Below are positions 16,810 through 25,481 of a stretch of 38,807 nucleotides of DNA, piece after piece. Positions within the stretch are counted from its first letter, which is position 1; each line of letters starts with the position of its first letter. Origin of the DNA: Sedimenticola selenatireducens DSM 17993 (lineage in GTDB: Bacteria > Pseudomonadota > Gammaproteobacteria > Chromatiales > Chromatiaceae); NCBI RefSeq assembly GCF_000428045.1, contig NZ_KE386615.1:135-38941 (forward strand), in the 5' to 3' direction. The notes under the pieces are model-generated. The model was given only the letters and a program-made list of their open reading frames with translations. It did not search any database and was not told the DNA's origin. The translations under genes were made by a program, and so were the position numbers.

Positions 16810-17673
16810 ATGACGCATAAAGTGATTATAGGCTGTGGCTATCTGGGACAACGGGTGGCACGGGCCTGTCTGCAACAGGGGCTGCCGGTGACCGGTGTGG
16901 TGCGAAGCACGGCGAGTGCCGGGGCCCTGCAAGCGGCGGGGTTGCAGGCCAGGGTGCTGGACCTGGATGTGCCGTCGGACAGCCTGCCTGCACTGCGGGA
17001 TACCGAACTGTTCTACTTCGCCCCGCCCCCCCGACAGGGGACGGAGGAGACACGGGTGCGCCGGTTGATCGCCGGTTTCGAACAATCCGGCCACCCGCGC
17101 AGGGTGGTCTATCTGAGCACCACCGGGGTGTATGGTGACTGTGCCGGTGCCTGGGTGGATGAGACGCGGCCGGCCAATCCCCAGGTGGGCCGGGCCAGGC
17201 GGCGCTGGAGTGGGGAGCAGCGGTTTCGTGCCTGGAGTCGCGCCAGTGCTGGCGAACTGGTGATCCTGCGGGTGGCGGGTATCTATGGCCCGGACAAGCT
17301 GCCGCTGGCACGGCTGAAACGGGCAGAGCCGACGGTGCGGGAGTCCGAGGCACCCTATACCAACCGCATCCATATCGACGACCTGGTACAGGTCTGTCTG
17401 GCGGCCATGGCCCGGGGTGGTAACGGCGAGATCTACAACGTGAGTGATGGCGCGCCCGGTAATATGACCGACTACTTCAACCGGGTGGCCGACTGGGCCG
17501 GGTTGCCGCGTCCGCCACAGATATCCCTGGCGGAGGCGCAGTTACAGCTCTCCGCCGGCATGCTCTCCTATCTGCAGGAGTCGCGGCGCCTGGATAGCGG
17601 CAAGCTGCAACGGGAATTGGGCGTGGAGTTGCGCTATCCGGATCTTCGCAGCGGCCTTGAGGCGTGTCGTTGA
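16810..17673 (+). CDS. NAD(P)-binding SDR/epimerase-like protein (YeeZ type)
   Basis: Atypical or extended short-chain dehydrogenase/epimerase, 287 residues, predicted soluble. The nucleotide-binding loop is IIGCGYLGQRVA near the N-terminus, followed by VVRS (cofactor-selecting region), VVYLSTTGVYGD and the epimerase-type end NRIHIDDLV...YNVSDG. The usual YxxxK catalytic pair is not found at its expected place after VYGD, where the sequence reads ARRRWSGEQRF. It may therefore be a binding or reductase protein rather than an epimerase. It is divergent from the 2Fe-2S oxidoreductase with 68 nt between starts. Substrate unknown. Confidence 0.85.
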   Translation: MTHKVIIGCGYLGQRVARACLQQGLPVTGVVRSTASAGALQAAGLQARVLDLDVPSDSLPALRDTELFYFAPPPRQGTEETRVRRLIAGFEQSGHPRRVVYLSTTGVYGDCAGAWVDETRPANPQVGRARRRWSGEQRFRAWSRASAGELVILRVAGIYGPDKLPLARLKRAEPTVRESEAPYTNRIHIDDLVQVCLAAMARGGNGEIYNVSDGAPGNMTDYFNRVADWAGLPRPPQISLAEAQLQLSAGMLSYLQESRRLDSGKLQRELGVELRYPDLRSGLEACR

Positions 17674-17721
17674 GGTCAGTCGCTTAGTTCGTGCCCACCC
17701 CACCAGGCTGGTATTACGATC

Positions 17722-17755
17722 TTGCCGCGAATCGGCTCGCGGGTGGGCCTCCTAA
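17722..17755 (+). repeat. Probable decayed family A repeat
   Basis: Contains GCCGCGAATCGGCTCGCGGG followed by TGGGCCTCCTAA, resembling the right half of the family A elements (GCCGCGA...CGGGCCTCCTACA), but the left arm is missing and the right end has diverged. Confidence 0.5.
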
Positions 17756-17778
17756 GATGGCATCGCACAAAAACGGCT

Positions 17779-17805
17779 GTTGGGATTCGTTCCACTCATC
17801 CCAAC
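17779..17805. repeat. Palindromic element, GTTGGGAT/ATCCCAAC
   Basis: An 8-bp perfect stem (17779-17786 and 17798-17805) with an 11-nt loop, followed by CTACG. It fits the GTTGGGATTCGTT...CCCAACCTACG type of intergenic repeat found in many gammaproteobacteria. It lies 14 nt beyond the stop of the ParA gene, between convergent genes. Confidence 0.6.
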
Positions 17806-17819
17806 CTACGCGCTGCACG

Positions 17820-18449
17820 CTAATGCTTCTCCAGCCACTCCAGAATCGGGTCCCACAGCTCGATGTCCTGCCACACCTGGGACGGGGCCATCTCGAAGAT
17901 TCCCAGACCCCGTTCGGCGGCGCGGATGTAGTTCTGGCTCTCCCGCAAGTGGGTCAGAAACGGCAGCTCCAGATGGGCCAGGTACTCCTCCAGTTGTCGG
18001 TAGATCAGGGTGTTCTCCCGGGTCCGGTTGGCAACGATGGCGATTTTGGTCTGCTTGCGTGACACCCTACCGCTGCTCAGCAGCTCTTCCAGAAAACGGC
18101 GGCAGGCGCGCATGTCGATGGGGGAGGGAAGCACCGGCACAATCAGTGACTGCACCTGCTTGAGCATCCTGTCGATCTCGGCGCCATGGGTACCGGCAGG
18201 GGCATCCATGATCAAAAAATCGGTGCCACGGGCCGGTTTCACCACGCCCTTCGTCGCATCAATCGCCTCGATGTCCGGAATGCCTTCGTAGTCCTTGCGG
18301 GCTTCCAGCCAGTCCAGCGAAGATCCCTGGGGATCGAAGTCGGCAAGTGCCACCGTTGCGCCCTCATCGGCAAACCAGGTGGCGATATTGGTCGCCAGTG
18401 TGGTCTTGCCGCAGCCCCCCTTGGCATTCATCAACATGATGGTGCGCAT
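17820..18449 (-). CDS. Orphan ParA-family ATPase
   Basis: Deviant Walker ATPase of 209 residues. The P-loop is KGGCGKTT (K10 to T17), with the signature lysine K10. The switch regions are DFDPQGSS and LIMDAPAGTH. The short length and absence of an N-terminal DNA-binding domain mark it as a type Ib/MipZ-like or cargo-positioning ParA rather than the chromosome-segregation ParA. No ParB gene or cargo gene is adjacent: ubiD is upstream on the same strand (65 nt). The start at 18449 has GAGGAGGAG at good distance; the longer in-frame start lacks it. The cargo is unknown. Confidence 0.88.
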   Translation of the reverse strand: MRTIMLMNAKGGCGKTTLATNIATWFADEGATVALADFDPQGSSLDWLEARKDYEGIPDIEAIDATKGVVKPARGTDFLIMDAPAGTHGAEIDRMLKQVQSLIVPVLPSPIDMRACRRFLEELLSSGRVSRKQTKIAIVANRTRENTLIYRQLEEYLAHLELPFLTHLRESQNYIRAAERGLGIFEMAPSQVWQDIELWDPILEWLEKH

Positions 18450-18514
18450 GGTCACTCCTCCTCGGTTCTTGTTTTCAATGGTCCGCAATTATAGCCATAG
18501 ACCGGTGTGACGAT

Positions 18515-19993
18515 TCAATCACCCGGGAGATTAATGTCCAGACTGCGCCAAATTTCATCCACCCGCTGTTGCACGGCCGCATCCATGGTGATGGGTCGGC
18601 CCCATTCGCGTTGTGTCTCGCCCGGCCACTTGTTGGTGGCGTCGAAACCGATCTTGGAGCCGAGGCCGGAGACCGGTGAGGCGAAATCGAGGTAGTCGAT
18701 CGGCGTGTTTTCGATCAGGGTGGTGTCGCGGGCCGGGTCCATACGGGTGGTCATGGCCCAGATCACGTCGTTCCAGTCGCGCACATTCACATCATCATCG
18801 GTGACGATGACAAACTTGGTGTACATGAACTGACGCAGAAAGGACCAGATGCCGAGCATCACCCGCTTGGCATGGCCCGGGTACTGCTTCTTCATCGACA
18901 CCACTGCCATGCGGTAGGAGCAACCCTCCGGCGGCAGGTAGAAGTCGGCAATCTCCGGGAACTGTTTCTGCAGGATCGGCACGAATACTTCGTTCAGGGC
19001 CACTCCCAGAATGGCCGGTTCGTCGGGCGGGCGACCGGTATAGGTGCTGTGGTAAATCGGCTCCCGTCGGTGGGTGATGCGCTCGATGGTGAACACCGGA
19101 AAGCTGTCCACCTCGTTGTAGTAGCCGGTGTGATCGCCAAAGGGTCCTTCAGGCGCCATATCATCAGGATAGAGATAGCCCTCCAGCACGAATTCGGCCG
19201 ACGCCGGGACCTGCAGTTCATTGGTCAGGCTGCGGGCCACCTCGGTGCGGCTGCCGCGCAGCAGACCGGCAAAGGCGTATTCGGACAGGCTGTCGGGTAC
19301 CGGGGTGACCGCAGCCAGGATGGTGGCCGGGTCGGCGCCCAGGGCGACGCTCACCGGGAACGGCTCGCCCGGATGGCGCTGCTGCCAGTCGCGGAAATCC
19401 AGCGCCCCACCCCGGTGTGACAGCCAGCGCATGATCACGCGGTTCCTGCCGATCACCTGCATGCGGTAGATGCCCAGGTTCTGCCGGCTCTTCTCCGGGC
19501 CTCGGGTGATCACCAGGCCCCAGGTGATGAGCGGGCCGGCATCGCCGGGCCAGCAGGTCTGGATCGGCAGTTGTGCCAGATCGATCTGATCCTGTTCCAG
19601 TACAATCGACTGACAGGCGGGGTGCTTGATCTCCTTGGGCGCCATGTCCAGCACCTTGCGGAATACCGGCAGCTTGGACCAGGCATCCTTCATCCCCTTG
19701 GGCGGTTCCGGCTCCTTGAGCATGGCCAGCAGCTTGCCCACCTCGCGCAGTGCCTCCACCGACTCCTCGCCCATGCCGAGGGCGACCCGGCGGGGCGTGC
19801 CGAACAGGTTGCCCAGCAGCGGGAAATCGGAGCCCTTGACCCGCTCGAACAGCAGCGCGGGGCCACCGGCACGCAGGGTGCGGTCACAGATCTCGGTCAC
19901 CTCCAGATAGGGATCCACCTCGATGCTGATCCGCTTCAGCTCCCCCAGGGCCTCCAGTTTTTCAATAAAGTCTCGCAGGTCCGAGTATTTCAT
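18515..19993 (-). CDS. ubiD: 4-hydroxy-3-polyprenylbenzoate decarboxylase
   Basis: Prenyl-FMN-dependent decarboxylase of ubiquinone synthesis, 492 residues, the usual length. Recognisable parts are the N-terminus [22 protein letters not shown] (first residues), [21 protein letters not shown], and the active-site region [18 protein letters not shown], which contains the catalytic acid. Cofactor-binding residues surround HRGGALDF. The cofactor is supplied by UbiX, which is not in this window. The gene is monocistronic or followed by the ParA gene. Only a weak purine-rich SD (AAGAAGAA) precedes the ATG. Confidence 0.96.
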   Translation of the reverse strand: MKYSDLRDFIEKLEALGELKRISIEVDPYLEVTEICDRTLRAGGPALLFERVKGSDFPLLGNLFGTPRRVALGMGEESVEALREVGKLLAMLKEPEPPKGMKDAWSKLPVFRKVLDMAPKEIKHPACQSIVLEQDQIDLAQLPIQTCWPGDAGPLITWGLVITRGPEKSRQNLGIYRMQVIGRNRVIMRWLSHRGGALDFRDWQQRHPGEPFPVSVALGADPATILAAVTPVPDSLSEYAFAGLLRGSRTEVARSLTNELQVPASAEFVLEGYLYPDDMAPEGPFGDHTGYYNEVDSFPVFTIERITHRREPIYHSTYTGRPPDEPAILGVALNEVFVPILQKQFPEIADFYLPPEGCSYRMAVVSMKKQYPGHAKRVMLGIWSFLRQFMYTKFVIVTDDDVNVRDWNDVIWAMTTRMDPARDTTLIENTPIDYLDFASPVSGLGSKIGFDATNKWPGETQREWGRPITMDAAVQQRVDEIWRSLDINLPGD

Positions 19994-20087
19994 ATTCTTC
20001 TTACCTGTTTACCCACCTGACCTGGCCAGGTGAGGGAAAAGTATTAGCCGCGAATGGATTTAATCCCGATCGTTGCAAAAATCAACC

Positions 20088-20136
20088 TGTAGGAGCGGCG
20101 CCTCGCTGCGAAATCGGCCCGGGCGGGCCTCCTACA
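20088..20136 (+). repeat. Dispersed palindromic repeat, family A, copy 3
   Basis: TGTAGGAG (20088-20095) and CTCCTACA (20129-20136) with core CGGCGCCTCGCTGCGAAATC and CGGCCCGGGCGGGC. It lies between the ubiD start and the SH3-domain gene stop, both on the minus strand, so it is in the ubiD promoter-side gap. Confidence 0.85.
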
Positions 20137-20175
20137 GGGTGCCATGCCGGACTCCGACCCCAGCGTCTTGGGCTG

Positions 20176-20982
20176 TCAGATACGGAAGCCGCCATAGCGT
20201 TTTGCCAGGCGGTAGTTTTTGAACGCCACGCCACCGATAAAGCTGAACAACATGGCCAGCAGCAACAGCGGCAGTTCCCAGGCCTTGAAGCGACTTGAGG
20301 ACTCCTCGGTCGCTGTCGTTGTTTCCATTGCACCGGCGAGCCGGGCGATCTGTTGCAGGCGCTGTTCGAGCTGCCGGTTGACCTGTTGGGCGGTTTCCAG
20401 TGCGCTGCTCTCCCGGGTCAGCTCCACCTCACTCGAGACGGTCTCCGCCAGCTGCTGCTCCAGTTCGACAATACGCTGGGCCAGCGCTTCACTGTCATTG
20501 CCGGCGCCGTTATCGGTAGACCGTTCATTTTTCAGCAGGGCGTTTTCCGCCTGGGCGTCTGCCAGCTGCCGTTTCAACGCGTTTAGTTCCGGGTCATCCC
20601 CGCTGCCGTTCCCGGCGGGCTGCTCCTTTCCCAGCGCCTTGAGCTGGCGCTCGGCATCGCGCAGCTGTTGCTGCAACTGGCTGTTTTTTGCCTGCAGCTC
20701 CAGCAGCATGATACGGGCCGGTTTCTCGTCGGTGATGAAGCGGCTCTCCACCCAGCCCTCGCTGCCGTCACCCAGTCGTACCCGGGTAAAATCACCGCGC
20801 TTTTCCAGTCGCTCCAGCGGGGTGTCGCTGGGTAGTACCCGGGTGGGCTTTCCGGTGCTGTCCGGGTCGGGGTAGAGGCCGGCCAGCAGCTTGTCGGTGA
20901 TGCGTGCCCCCTGGGCCATGCCGACTAATACCAAACTTATCAGCAGGGTCAGCAGCAAGCCCTTCCATCCGCTTCCCTTCAT
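20176..20982 (-). CDS. SH3-domain membrane protein (TIGR04211/YgiM-like)
   Basis: The 268-residue envelope protein has an N-terminal signal or anchor (about 7-24, GLLLTLLISLVLVGMAQGA), a bacterial SH3 domain (about 26-90, ITDKLLAGLYPDPDSTG...GWVESRFI), a long coiled coil (about 98-225, heptads of Leu, Gln, Glu) and a C-terminal membrane helix (about 236-255, LPLLLLAMLFSFIGGVAFKN) ending in basic residues. This order matches the gammaproteobacterial SH3-domain family that includes E. coli YgiM. The function is unknown; placement in the cell envelope is inferred from the layout. The start at 20982 overlaps the prlC stop by 4 nt, so it is translated with prlC. Confidence 0.88.
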   Translation of the reverse strand: MKGSGWKGLLLTLLISLVLVGMAQGARITDKLLAGLYPDPDSTGKPTRVLPSDTPLERLEKRGDFTRVRLGDGSEGWVESRFITDEKPARIMLLELQAKNSQLQQQLRDAERQLKALGKEQPAGNGSGDDPELNALKRQLADAQAENALLKNERSTDNGAGNDSEALAQRIVELEQQLAETVSSEVELTRESSALETAQQVNRQLEQRLQQIARLAGAMETTTATEESSSRFKAWELPLLLLAMLFSFIGGVAFKNYRLAKRYGGFRI

Positions 20983-23012
20983 GTGCTGATGCCGCTGTGG
21001 CGCAACAGGGCTTCGATCTGCGGCTCGCGACCGCGGAAGGCGACGAACAGCTCCATGGCATCCCTGGAGCCACCCTGTTCCAGGATGTTGTGCAAAAATG
21101 CTTGTCCGGTCGCCCGGTCGAAAATGCCGTGTTCCTCGAACAGGGAGAAGGCGTCGGCGGAGAGCACCTCGGCCCACTTGTAGCTGTAGTAGCCGGCCGC
21201 GTAACCGCCGGCGAAGATGTGCGAAAAGCCGTGGGCGAAGCGGTTGAACGGGGGCGGGATGATTACCGCCACCTGATCGCGCACTTCGCCGAGGATCTGA
21301 TAGATCCGGCCACCCTGTTGCGGGTCGTACTCGCGGTGCATGCGGAAGTCGAACAGGCTGAACTCCAGTTGCCGCACCATCTGCATGCCGGACTGAAAAT
21401 TCTTCGCCGCCATCATCTTTTCATACAGCACCTGGGGCAGCGGCTCGCCGCTCTCATAGTGGGCGGCGAACAGGTCCAGCGCCTCGCGCTCCCAGCACCA
21501 GTTCTCCATGAACTGGCTGGGTAGCTCCACAGCGTCCCAGGCGACGCCGTTAATGCCGGCCACTCCCGGATAGTCGACCCGGGTCAGCAGATGATGCAGG
21601 CCGTGGCCGAACTCGTGGAACAGGGTCTCCACCTCGTCATGGGTGAACAGGGCCGGCTTGTCGCCGACCGGTGGCGAGAAATTGCACACCAGGTAGGCGA
21701 CCGGTATCTGGTCGCAGCTGGGGGTGAACATGCGCACGATGCACTCGTCCATCCAGGCGCCACCGCGCTTGTTCTGGCGGGCATAGAGATCGAGATAGAA
21801 CTGGCCCTGCAGCTGGCCGTCGGTATCGCGGATCTCGAAGAAGCGCACCGTGGGGTGCCAGCCTTCAAATTCCGCGACCTCACTGATCTTGATGCCATAG
21901 AGTTTATGTACCACCGCGAACAGGCCGTTGAGCACCCGGTCCTCCGGGAAATAGGGTTTCAGCTCTTCCTGGGTGATGGCGTAGCGGTGCTGGCGCAGTT
22001 TCTCGCCGTAGTAGCCGATGTCCCACGCCTCCAGCTCTGTCACGCCGTGCTGCTCGCGGGCGAAGTCGGTGAGCTCCGTCAGCTCCTTCTGTGCCTGGGG
22101 GCGGGAACGCTCTGCCAGATCGGTTAGAAACTCGATCACCCGGTCGGTACCGGGCGCCATTTTGCGCGCCATGGAGCGCTCGGCGTAGTTGTCGAAGCCG
22201 AGGATCTGCGACTGCTCATGGCGTAGCCGCAGGATCTGCTCCATCACCGCGCTGTTGTCCCACTGCCCGGCATGTGGTCCCTGGTCCGAGGCGCGGGTGG
22301 CGTAGGCCTCGTACAGTTCCCGGCGCAGTGCCCGGTTGTCGGCATAGGTCATCACCGGCATGTAGGAGGGGAAGTCGAGGGTCAGTAGCCAGCCGTTTTC
22401 GCCGCGCTGTTCGGCGGTCTGCTTGGCCAGGCCCAGGGCGCTCTCCGGCAGGCCGGCCAGCTCGGTCGCATCGGCGATCAGCTTGCTCCAGGCGTTGGTG
22501 GCGTCCAGCACGTTCTCGCTGTACTTGCTGGTCAGACTGGAGAGCTCCTGGCTGATCTCCTTGAAACGCTGCTTTTTGTCGGCCGGCAGGTCGACACCGG
22601 AGAGGTGGAAGTCGCGCAGGGCGTTTTCCAGCAGCTTGCGCTGCGCGCCGTCCAGTGTGGCGTCGTTCTCATACACGGATTTGTAGGCATCGCAGAGCGC
22701 GGCGTTCTGGCCCATCTCGGTGCCGTAGTCGGAGAGTTTTGGCAGGCAGGCGTTATAGGCCTGGCGCAGCGCGTCGCTGTTGAGCACCGAGTTGAGATGG
22801 CTGACCGGGGACCAGGTGCGGTTGATACGGTCCTCCATGATTTCCAGTGGTTCCACCAGGTTGGCCCAGGTGAAGGGTGGTGTCTGAGCCAGCAGTCTCT
22901 CGGTCAGGGCGCGGCTCTCGGCCAGCAGTTGGTCCATGGCCGACTCCACATGCTCGGCGCGTATTTTGCTGAAGGGAGGCAGGCCCTCCAGGTGCAGCAG
23001 GGGGTTATCCAT
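20979..23012 (-). CDS. prlC: Oligopeptidase A (M3 metallopeptidase)
   Basis: Cytoplasmic zinc endopeptidase that degrades oligopeptides, including cleaved signal peptides. The 677-residue product matches family length. The zinc motif is HEFGH (H466, E467, H470) in LFHEFGHGLHHLL, with the third ligand Glu expected in VAWDAVELPSQFMENW. The start is the ATG at 23012 (MDNPLLHLEGLPPF), which matches the family N-terminus; GGAG lies about 13 nt upstream. A longer in-frame version begins 57 nt earlier but is not family-like. The stop overlaps the SH3-domain gene start (ATGA). Confidence 0.96.
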   Translation of the reverse strand: MDNPLLHLEGLPPFSKIRAEHVESAMDQLLAESRALTERLLAQTPPFTWANLVEPLEIMEDRINRTWSPVSHLNSVLNSDALRQAYNACLPKLSDYGTEMGQNAALCDAYKSVYENDATLDGAQRKLLENALRDFHLSGVDLPADKKQRFKEISQELSSLTSKYSENVLDATNAWSKLIADATELAGLPESALGLAKQTAEQRGENGWLLTLDFPSYMPVMTYADNRALRRELYEAYATRASDQGPHAGQWDNSAVMEQILRLRHEQSQILGFDNYAERSMARKMAPGTDRVIEFLTDLAERSRPQAQKELTELTDFAREQHGVTELEAWDIGYYGEKLRQHRYAITQEELKPYFPEDRVLNGLFAVVHKLYGIKISEVAEFEGWHPTVRFFEIRDTDGQLQGQFYLDLYARQNKRGGAWMDECIVRMFTPSCDQIPVAYLVCNFSPPVGDKPALFTHDEVETLFHEFGHGLHHLLTRVDYPGVAGINGVAWDAVELPSQFMENWCWEREALDLFAAHYESGEPLPQVLYEKMMAAKNFQSGMQMVRQLEFSLFDFRMHREYDPQQGGRIYQILGEVRDQVAVIIPPPFNRFAHGFSHIFAGGYAAGYYSYKWAEVLSADAFSLFEEHGIFDRATGQAFLHNILEQGGSRDAMELFVAFRGREPQIEALLRHSGIST

Positions 23013-23120
23013 GGTGTGCAGGTTCTCCAATGAGTACGGCTTTGGGTGGTTATTCTGACATAAATCCACCCACGGGGTGAGTGTGGTGCCCGCCGCCCAC
23101 GGGGCGCTCTGTCAGACGAA

Positions 23121-24077
23121 CTATTGGACCGGGCGCAGGCTGAGCAACCAGATGGCAGCACTGCCGGCAAAGAAAAACAGCGCGATGGCACCGAACGCCT
23201 TGAGCCGAAAACGCCGCACCAATTCAAAATCGGCCAGGGTGGAGAGCAGGAAGGGGTGGCGGCTGGAGTTGGGCGAGCGCAGCGTGTGCTGCACCAAATG
23301 GCGCTGCTGTTCGGCATGGGCCAGGCGTGCCTGGGTCTGTGCCGTCTGGCGTACCATATCCCACTCGCGCGTATCGATCTGACCATCGCGGTTCAGGTCG
23401 AAGCGGGCCAGCAGCTGCGCCCGGTCCTGTTTCCATTCGCGCAGCAGACCCCGCATCCACTCACTCTGGCTCCGCCGGTGATCCAGATCATCCAGGCTTT
23501 TGAACAGGCCGATGGCATAGAGCCGGTCGCCGGGGTAGAGGCGCTCTTCGGTATAGCGGTAACGTCCACTGCCGATCTCCTGGCTGAGGAATCGGGCCAG
23601 CTTCAGCAGTGGTGTCTGTTTCACCCGCTGCCGGCCGGGTGCGCGATTCACCGGGTAGCGCTCACTGCCATACCAGACACTGCGGTCGCTGGGGGTTACC
23701 TCGGCCCCCTCGGGATCGATCAGGCAGTGACCGGTCTCATCCTCCAGCAGGAACAGGGCGTCGCTGGTATCGCTCTCCACCGTGCGCCAGTTCTTGTCGC
23801 CGCTTTTCTCGATCTTATAGCGGTACCAGCAACAGTCGATACCGGTCAGTGGGGCAAACACCGGTTCACCCGCCATCAATCGGGCGTTGCCCACCAACTC
23901 CACATAGCCCTGATGGGCGGAGCGGATCCTCGCCGTGGGCGCATCCTCGATCAGACGGGCGCGACCCAGCCAGCGAAAGGCGTAATAGAGACCGGCCAGG
24001 GCGGCAACAGTACAGAACAGTTGCAGCGCCCAGAACTCAAAGTGAGATAGATGGATAAACTGTTCGCTCAGGCTCAT
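23121..24077 (-). CDS. GIDE-domain membrane protein with EF-hand
   Basis: The 318-residue protein has membrane helices near both ends (about 16-36 and 288-312). The region between resembles the GIDE (E3-ligase-like) domain known from MUL1/GIDE proteins and bacterial relatives, about 45-195: VGNARLMAGEPVFAPLTGIDCCWYRYKIE. No RING finger is present, so it is not a ubiquitin ligase. A canonical EF-hand loop follows (D227, N229, D231, G232, I234, D235, E238), predicting calcium binding. It overlaps the end of lemA by 4 nt (ATGA), so LemA and this protein are probably made together. The EF-hand appears to be an added module; function unknown. Confidence 0.8.
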   Translation of the reverse strand: MSLSEQFIHLSHFEFWALQLFCTVAALAGLYYAFRWLGRARLIEDAPTARIRSAHQGYVELVGNARLMAGEPVFAPLTGIDCCWYRYKIEKSGDKNWRTVESDTSDALFLLEDETGHCLIDPEGAEVTPSDRSVWYGSERYPVNRAPGRQRVKQTPLLKLARFLSQEIGSGRYRYTEERLYPGDRLYAIGLFKSLDDLDHRRSQSEWMRGLLREWKQDRAQLLARFDLNRDGQIDTREWDMVRQTAQTQARLAHAEQQRHLVQHTLRSPNSSRHPFLLSTLADFELVRRFRLKAFGAIALFFFAGSAAIWLLSLRPVQ

Positions 24078-24649
24078 CCGTTGAACAGGGATTTCAGGTC
24101 CACATCCTGTTTCTCCTCGGCGGAGAACTCTAGCAGCTCGGCGGCCTTGAAATTGAACATCCGGGCAATGATCAGGTCCGGGAACTGCTCGATGCGAACA
24201 TTGTTGTTATTGACGCTCTCGTTGTAGAACTCGCGGCGGTCGGCAATGCTGTTCTCCAGGCCGGAGATGCGGCTCTGCAGGTGCTGGAAGGTCTCGTTGG
24301 CCTTCAGCTCGGGATAGGCCTCGGCCACCGCGAACAGGTTGCCCAGTCCCAGGCGCAGCTGGTTCTCCGCGCCACCCAGGGCACCGATATCGCCCTGCTC
24401 CCGGGCACTGGAGACGGCGGCCCGCGCCTGCATTACCCGCTCCAGGGTCTCCTGCTCATACTGCATGTACTGCTTGCAGGTCTCGACCAGCTTGGGCAGT
24501 TCGTCGTGGCGCTGTTTCATCAGCACATCGATATTGGCCCACGCCTTGGTGACGCCGTGTTTCAGATTGACCAGGCCGTTGTAGATGGCGATGCCATAGA
24601 AGGCGATGACGACCAGAATCCCCAGCGTGACAAATGTACCTATCTCCAT
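24074..24649 (-). CDS. lemA: LemA family protein
   Basis: Membrane-anchored helical protein of 191 residues. An N-terminal helix (about 5-25, VTLGILVVIAFYGIAIYNGLV) anchors a mostly alpha-helical domain. The family signature is visible as GVTKAWANIDVLMKQRHDELPKLVETCKQY and NETFQHLQSRISGLENSIADRREFYNESVNNNN. The function is not established. The start at 24649 has GGAGAG at good distance. It is followed by a GIDE-domain gene overlapping by 4 nt, a pairing that suggests a joint membrane complex. Confidence 0.93.
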   Translation of the reverse strand: MEIGTFVTLGILVVIAFYGIAIYNGLVNLKHGVTKAWANIDVLMKQRHDELPKLVETCKQYMQYEQETLERVMQARAAVSSAREQGDIGALGGAENQLRLGLGNLFAVAEAYPELKANETFQHLQSRISGLENSIADRREFYNESVNNNNVRIEQFPDLIIARMFNFKAAELLEFSAEEKQDVDLKSLFNG

Positions 24650-24854
24650 AGTGGCTCTCCAGATGAGCGTTTTTTGTTATGCGGTCACTATACTATCCGC
24701 AGTCTGTTGGAAAATGCGCGGCCGAATTGAAAAGGGGTGCATTGGCTCACTTCCAGCTACATGCTATTTCACCCGCCACGGCGGCAGATGTTGGGTGCGC
24801 CTGGTACTGTGTCGGCCGGGGCGCTGAATGCTTTACAGGGGGTGCGGAGCGCTA

Positions 24855-25331
24855 CTATTCCCGTGTCAGCCGCTTGTCTATGCGCTTGCCCAGAAAGCGG
24901 CCCAGCAGCAGTTTGGAACGCTCCGCGATGGAGGCCTCACTGAGGCGCCGCTCCCGCAGCAGCAGCCGATCCATCAGGAAGGACTCCTGGTAGAGGATGT
25001 TCTCGACCGGCGGACTGTAGGGGGTGTCAATGGTGATGCGGGCGATACGCCCCAGGTTGATGCCCCGGCCGTCGTCCAGCAGGATCAGGTGCGGGGCCAG
25101 TCCCCGGGCCGGGTCGGGACGCGGGAACTCCAGTACGTCAATCAGTTCGAACGGGGTGTCCGAATAGCGGATGCCCATATGGATATCCTCCGGCTTCAGC
25201 TCCACCAGATAGATCTCGCTACCGATCGACCGCCGTAACCGCTCCACCTGCTGGCTGTAGTCGGCCGAGGGCCAGATCCGTTCCCGTTCCTGCCTCTCGA
25301 ACGCCATCCCACGGCAGTTGTCCCGCTCCAT
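24855..25331 (-). CDS. Hypothetical protein
   Basis: I do not recognise this 158-residue protein. The ATG at 25331 has a good SD (GGCGGAGG) five nucleotides upstream, and codon use matches its neighbours, so it is likely real. It is highly charged, with no signal peptide or membrane helix. The middle part (residues about 60-110: ELIDVLEFPRPDPARGLAPHLILLDDGRGINLGRIARITID) looks like beta strands of a small domain. The C-terminus is a basic helix (LLRERRLSEASIAERSKLLLGRFLGKR). It is divergent from the gamma-CA gene (150 nt) and upstream of lemA by 205 nt, a gap in which nothing is recognised. Confidence 0.65.
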   Translation of the reverse strand: MERDNCRGMAFERQERERIWPSADYSQQVERLRRSIGSEIYLVELKPEDIHMGIRYSDTPFELIDVLEFPRPDPARGLAPHLILLDDGRGINLGRIARITIDTPYSPPVENILYQESFLMDRLLLRERRLSEASIAERSKLLLGRFLGKRIDKRLTRE

Positions 25332-25481
25332 TCAGCCTCCGCCTGACATCAGTTTTACTGAACAGCATAGCTGTTTTGGATCAACGGCTAAAGTGCCGTT
25401 CAGCCGCCAAGGTTTTGTTCCGGCGGCAGACCCAGTAGACTACCCGCTCCGCGCAACTGAAGCCCGCAACAGGAGATCCTA

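Noticed and set aside
16810-17673. Assigning the epimerase-like gene a sugar-nucleotide epimerase function
   Set aside because: The YxxxK catalytic pair is not found and no sugar-nucleotide genes are nearby.
23121-24077. Calling the GIDE-domain protein an E3 ubiquitin ligase
   Set aside because: There is no RING finger and bacteria of this type have no ubiquitin system; only the GIDE-like region is shared.
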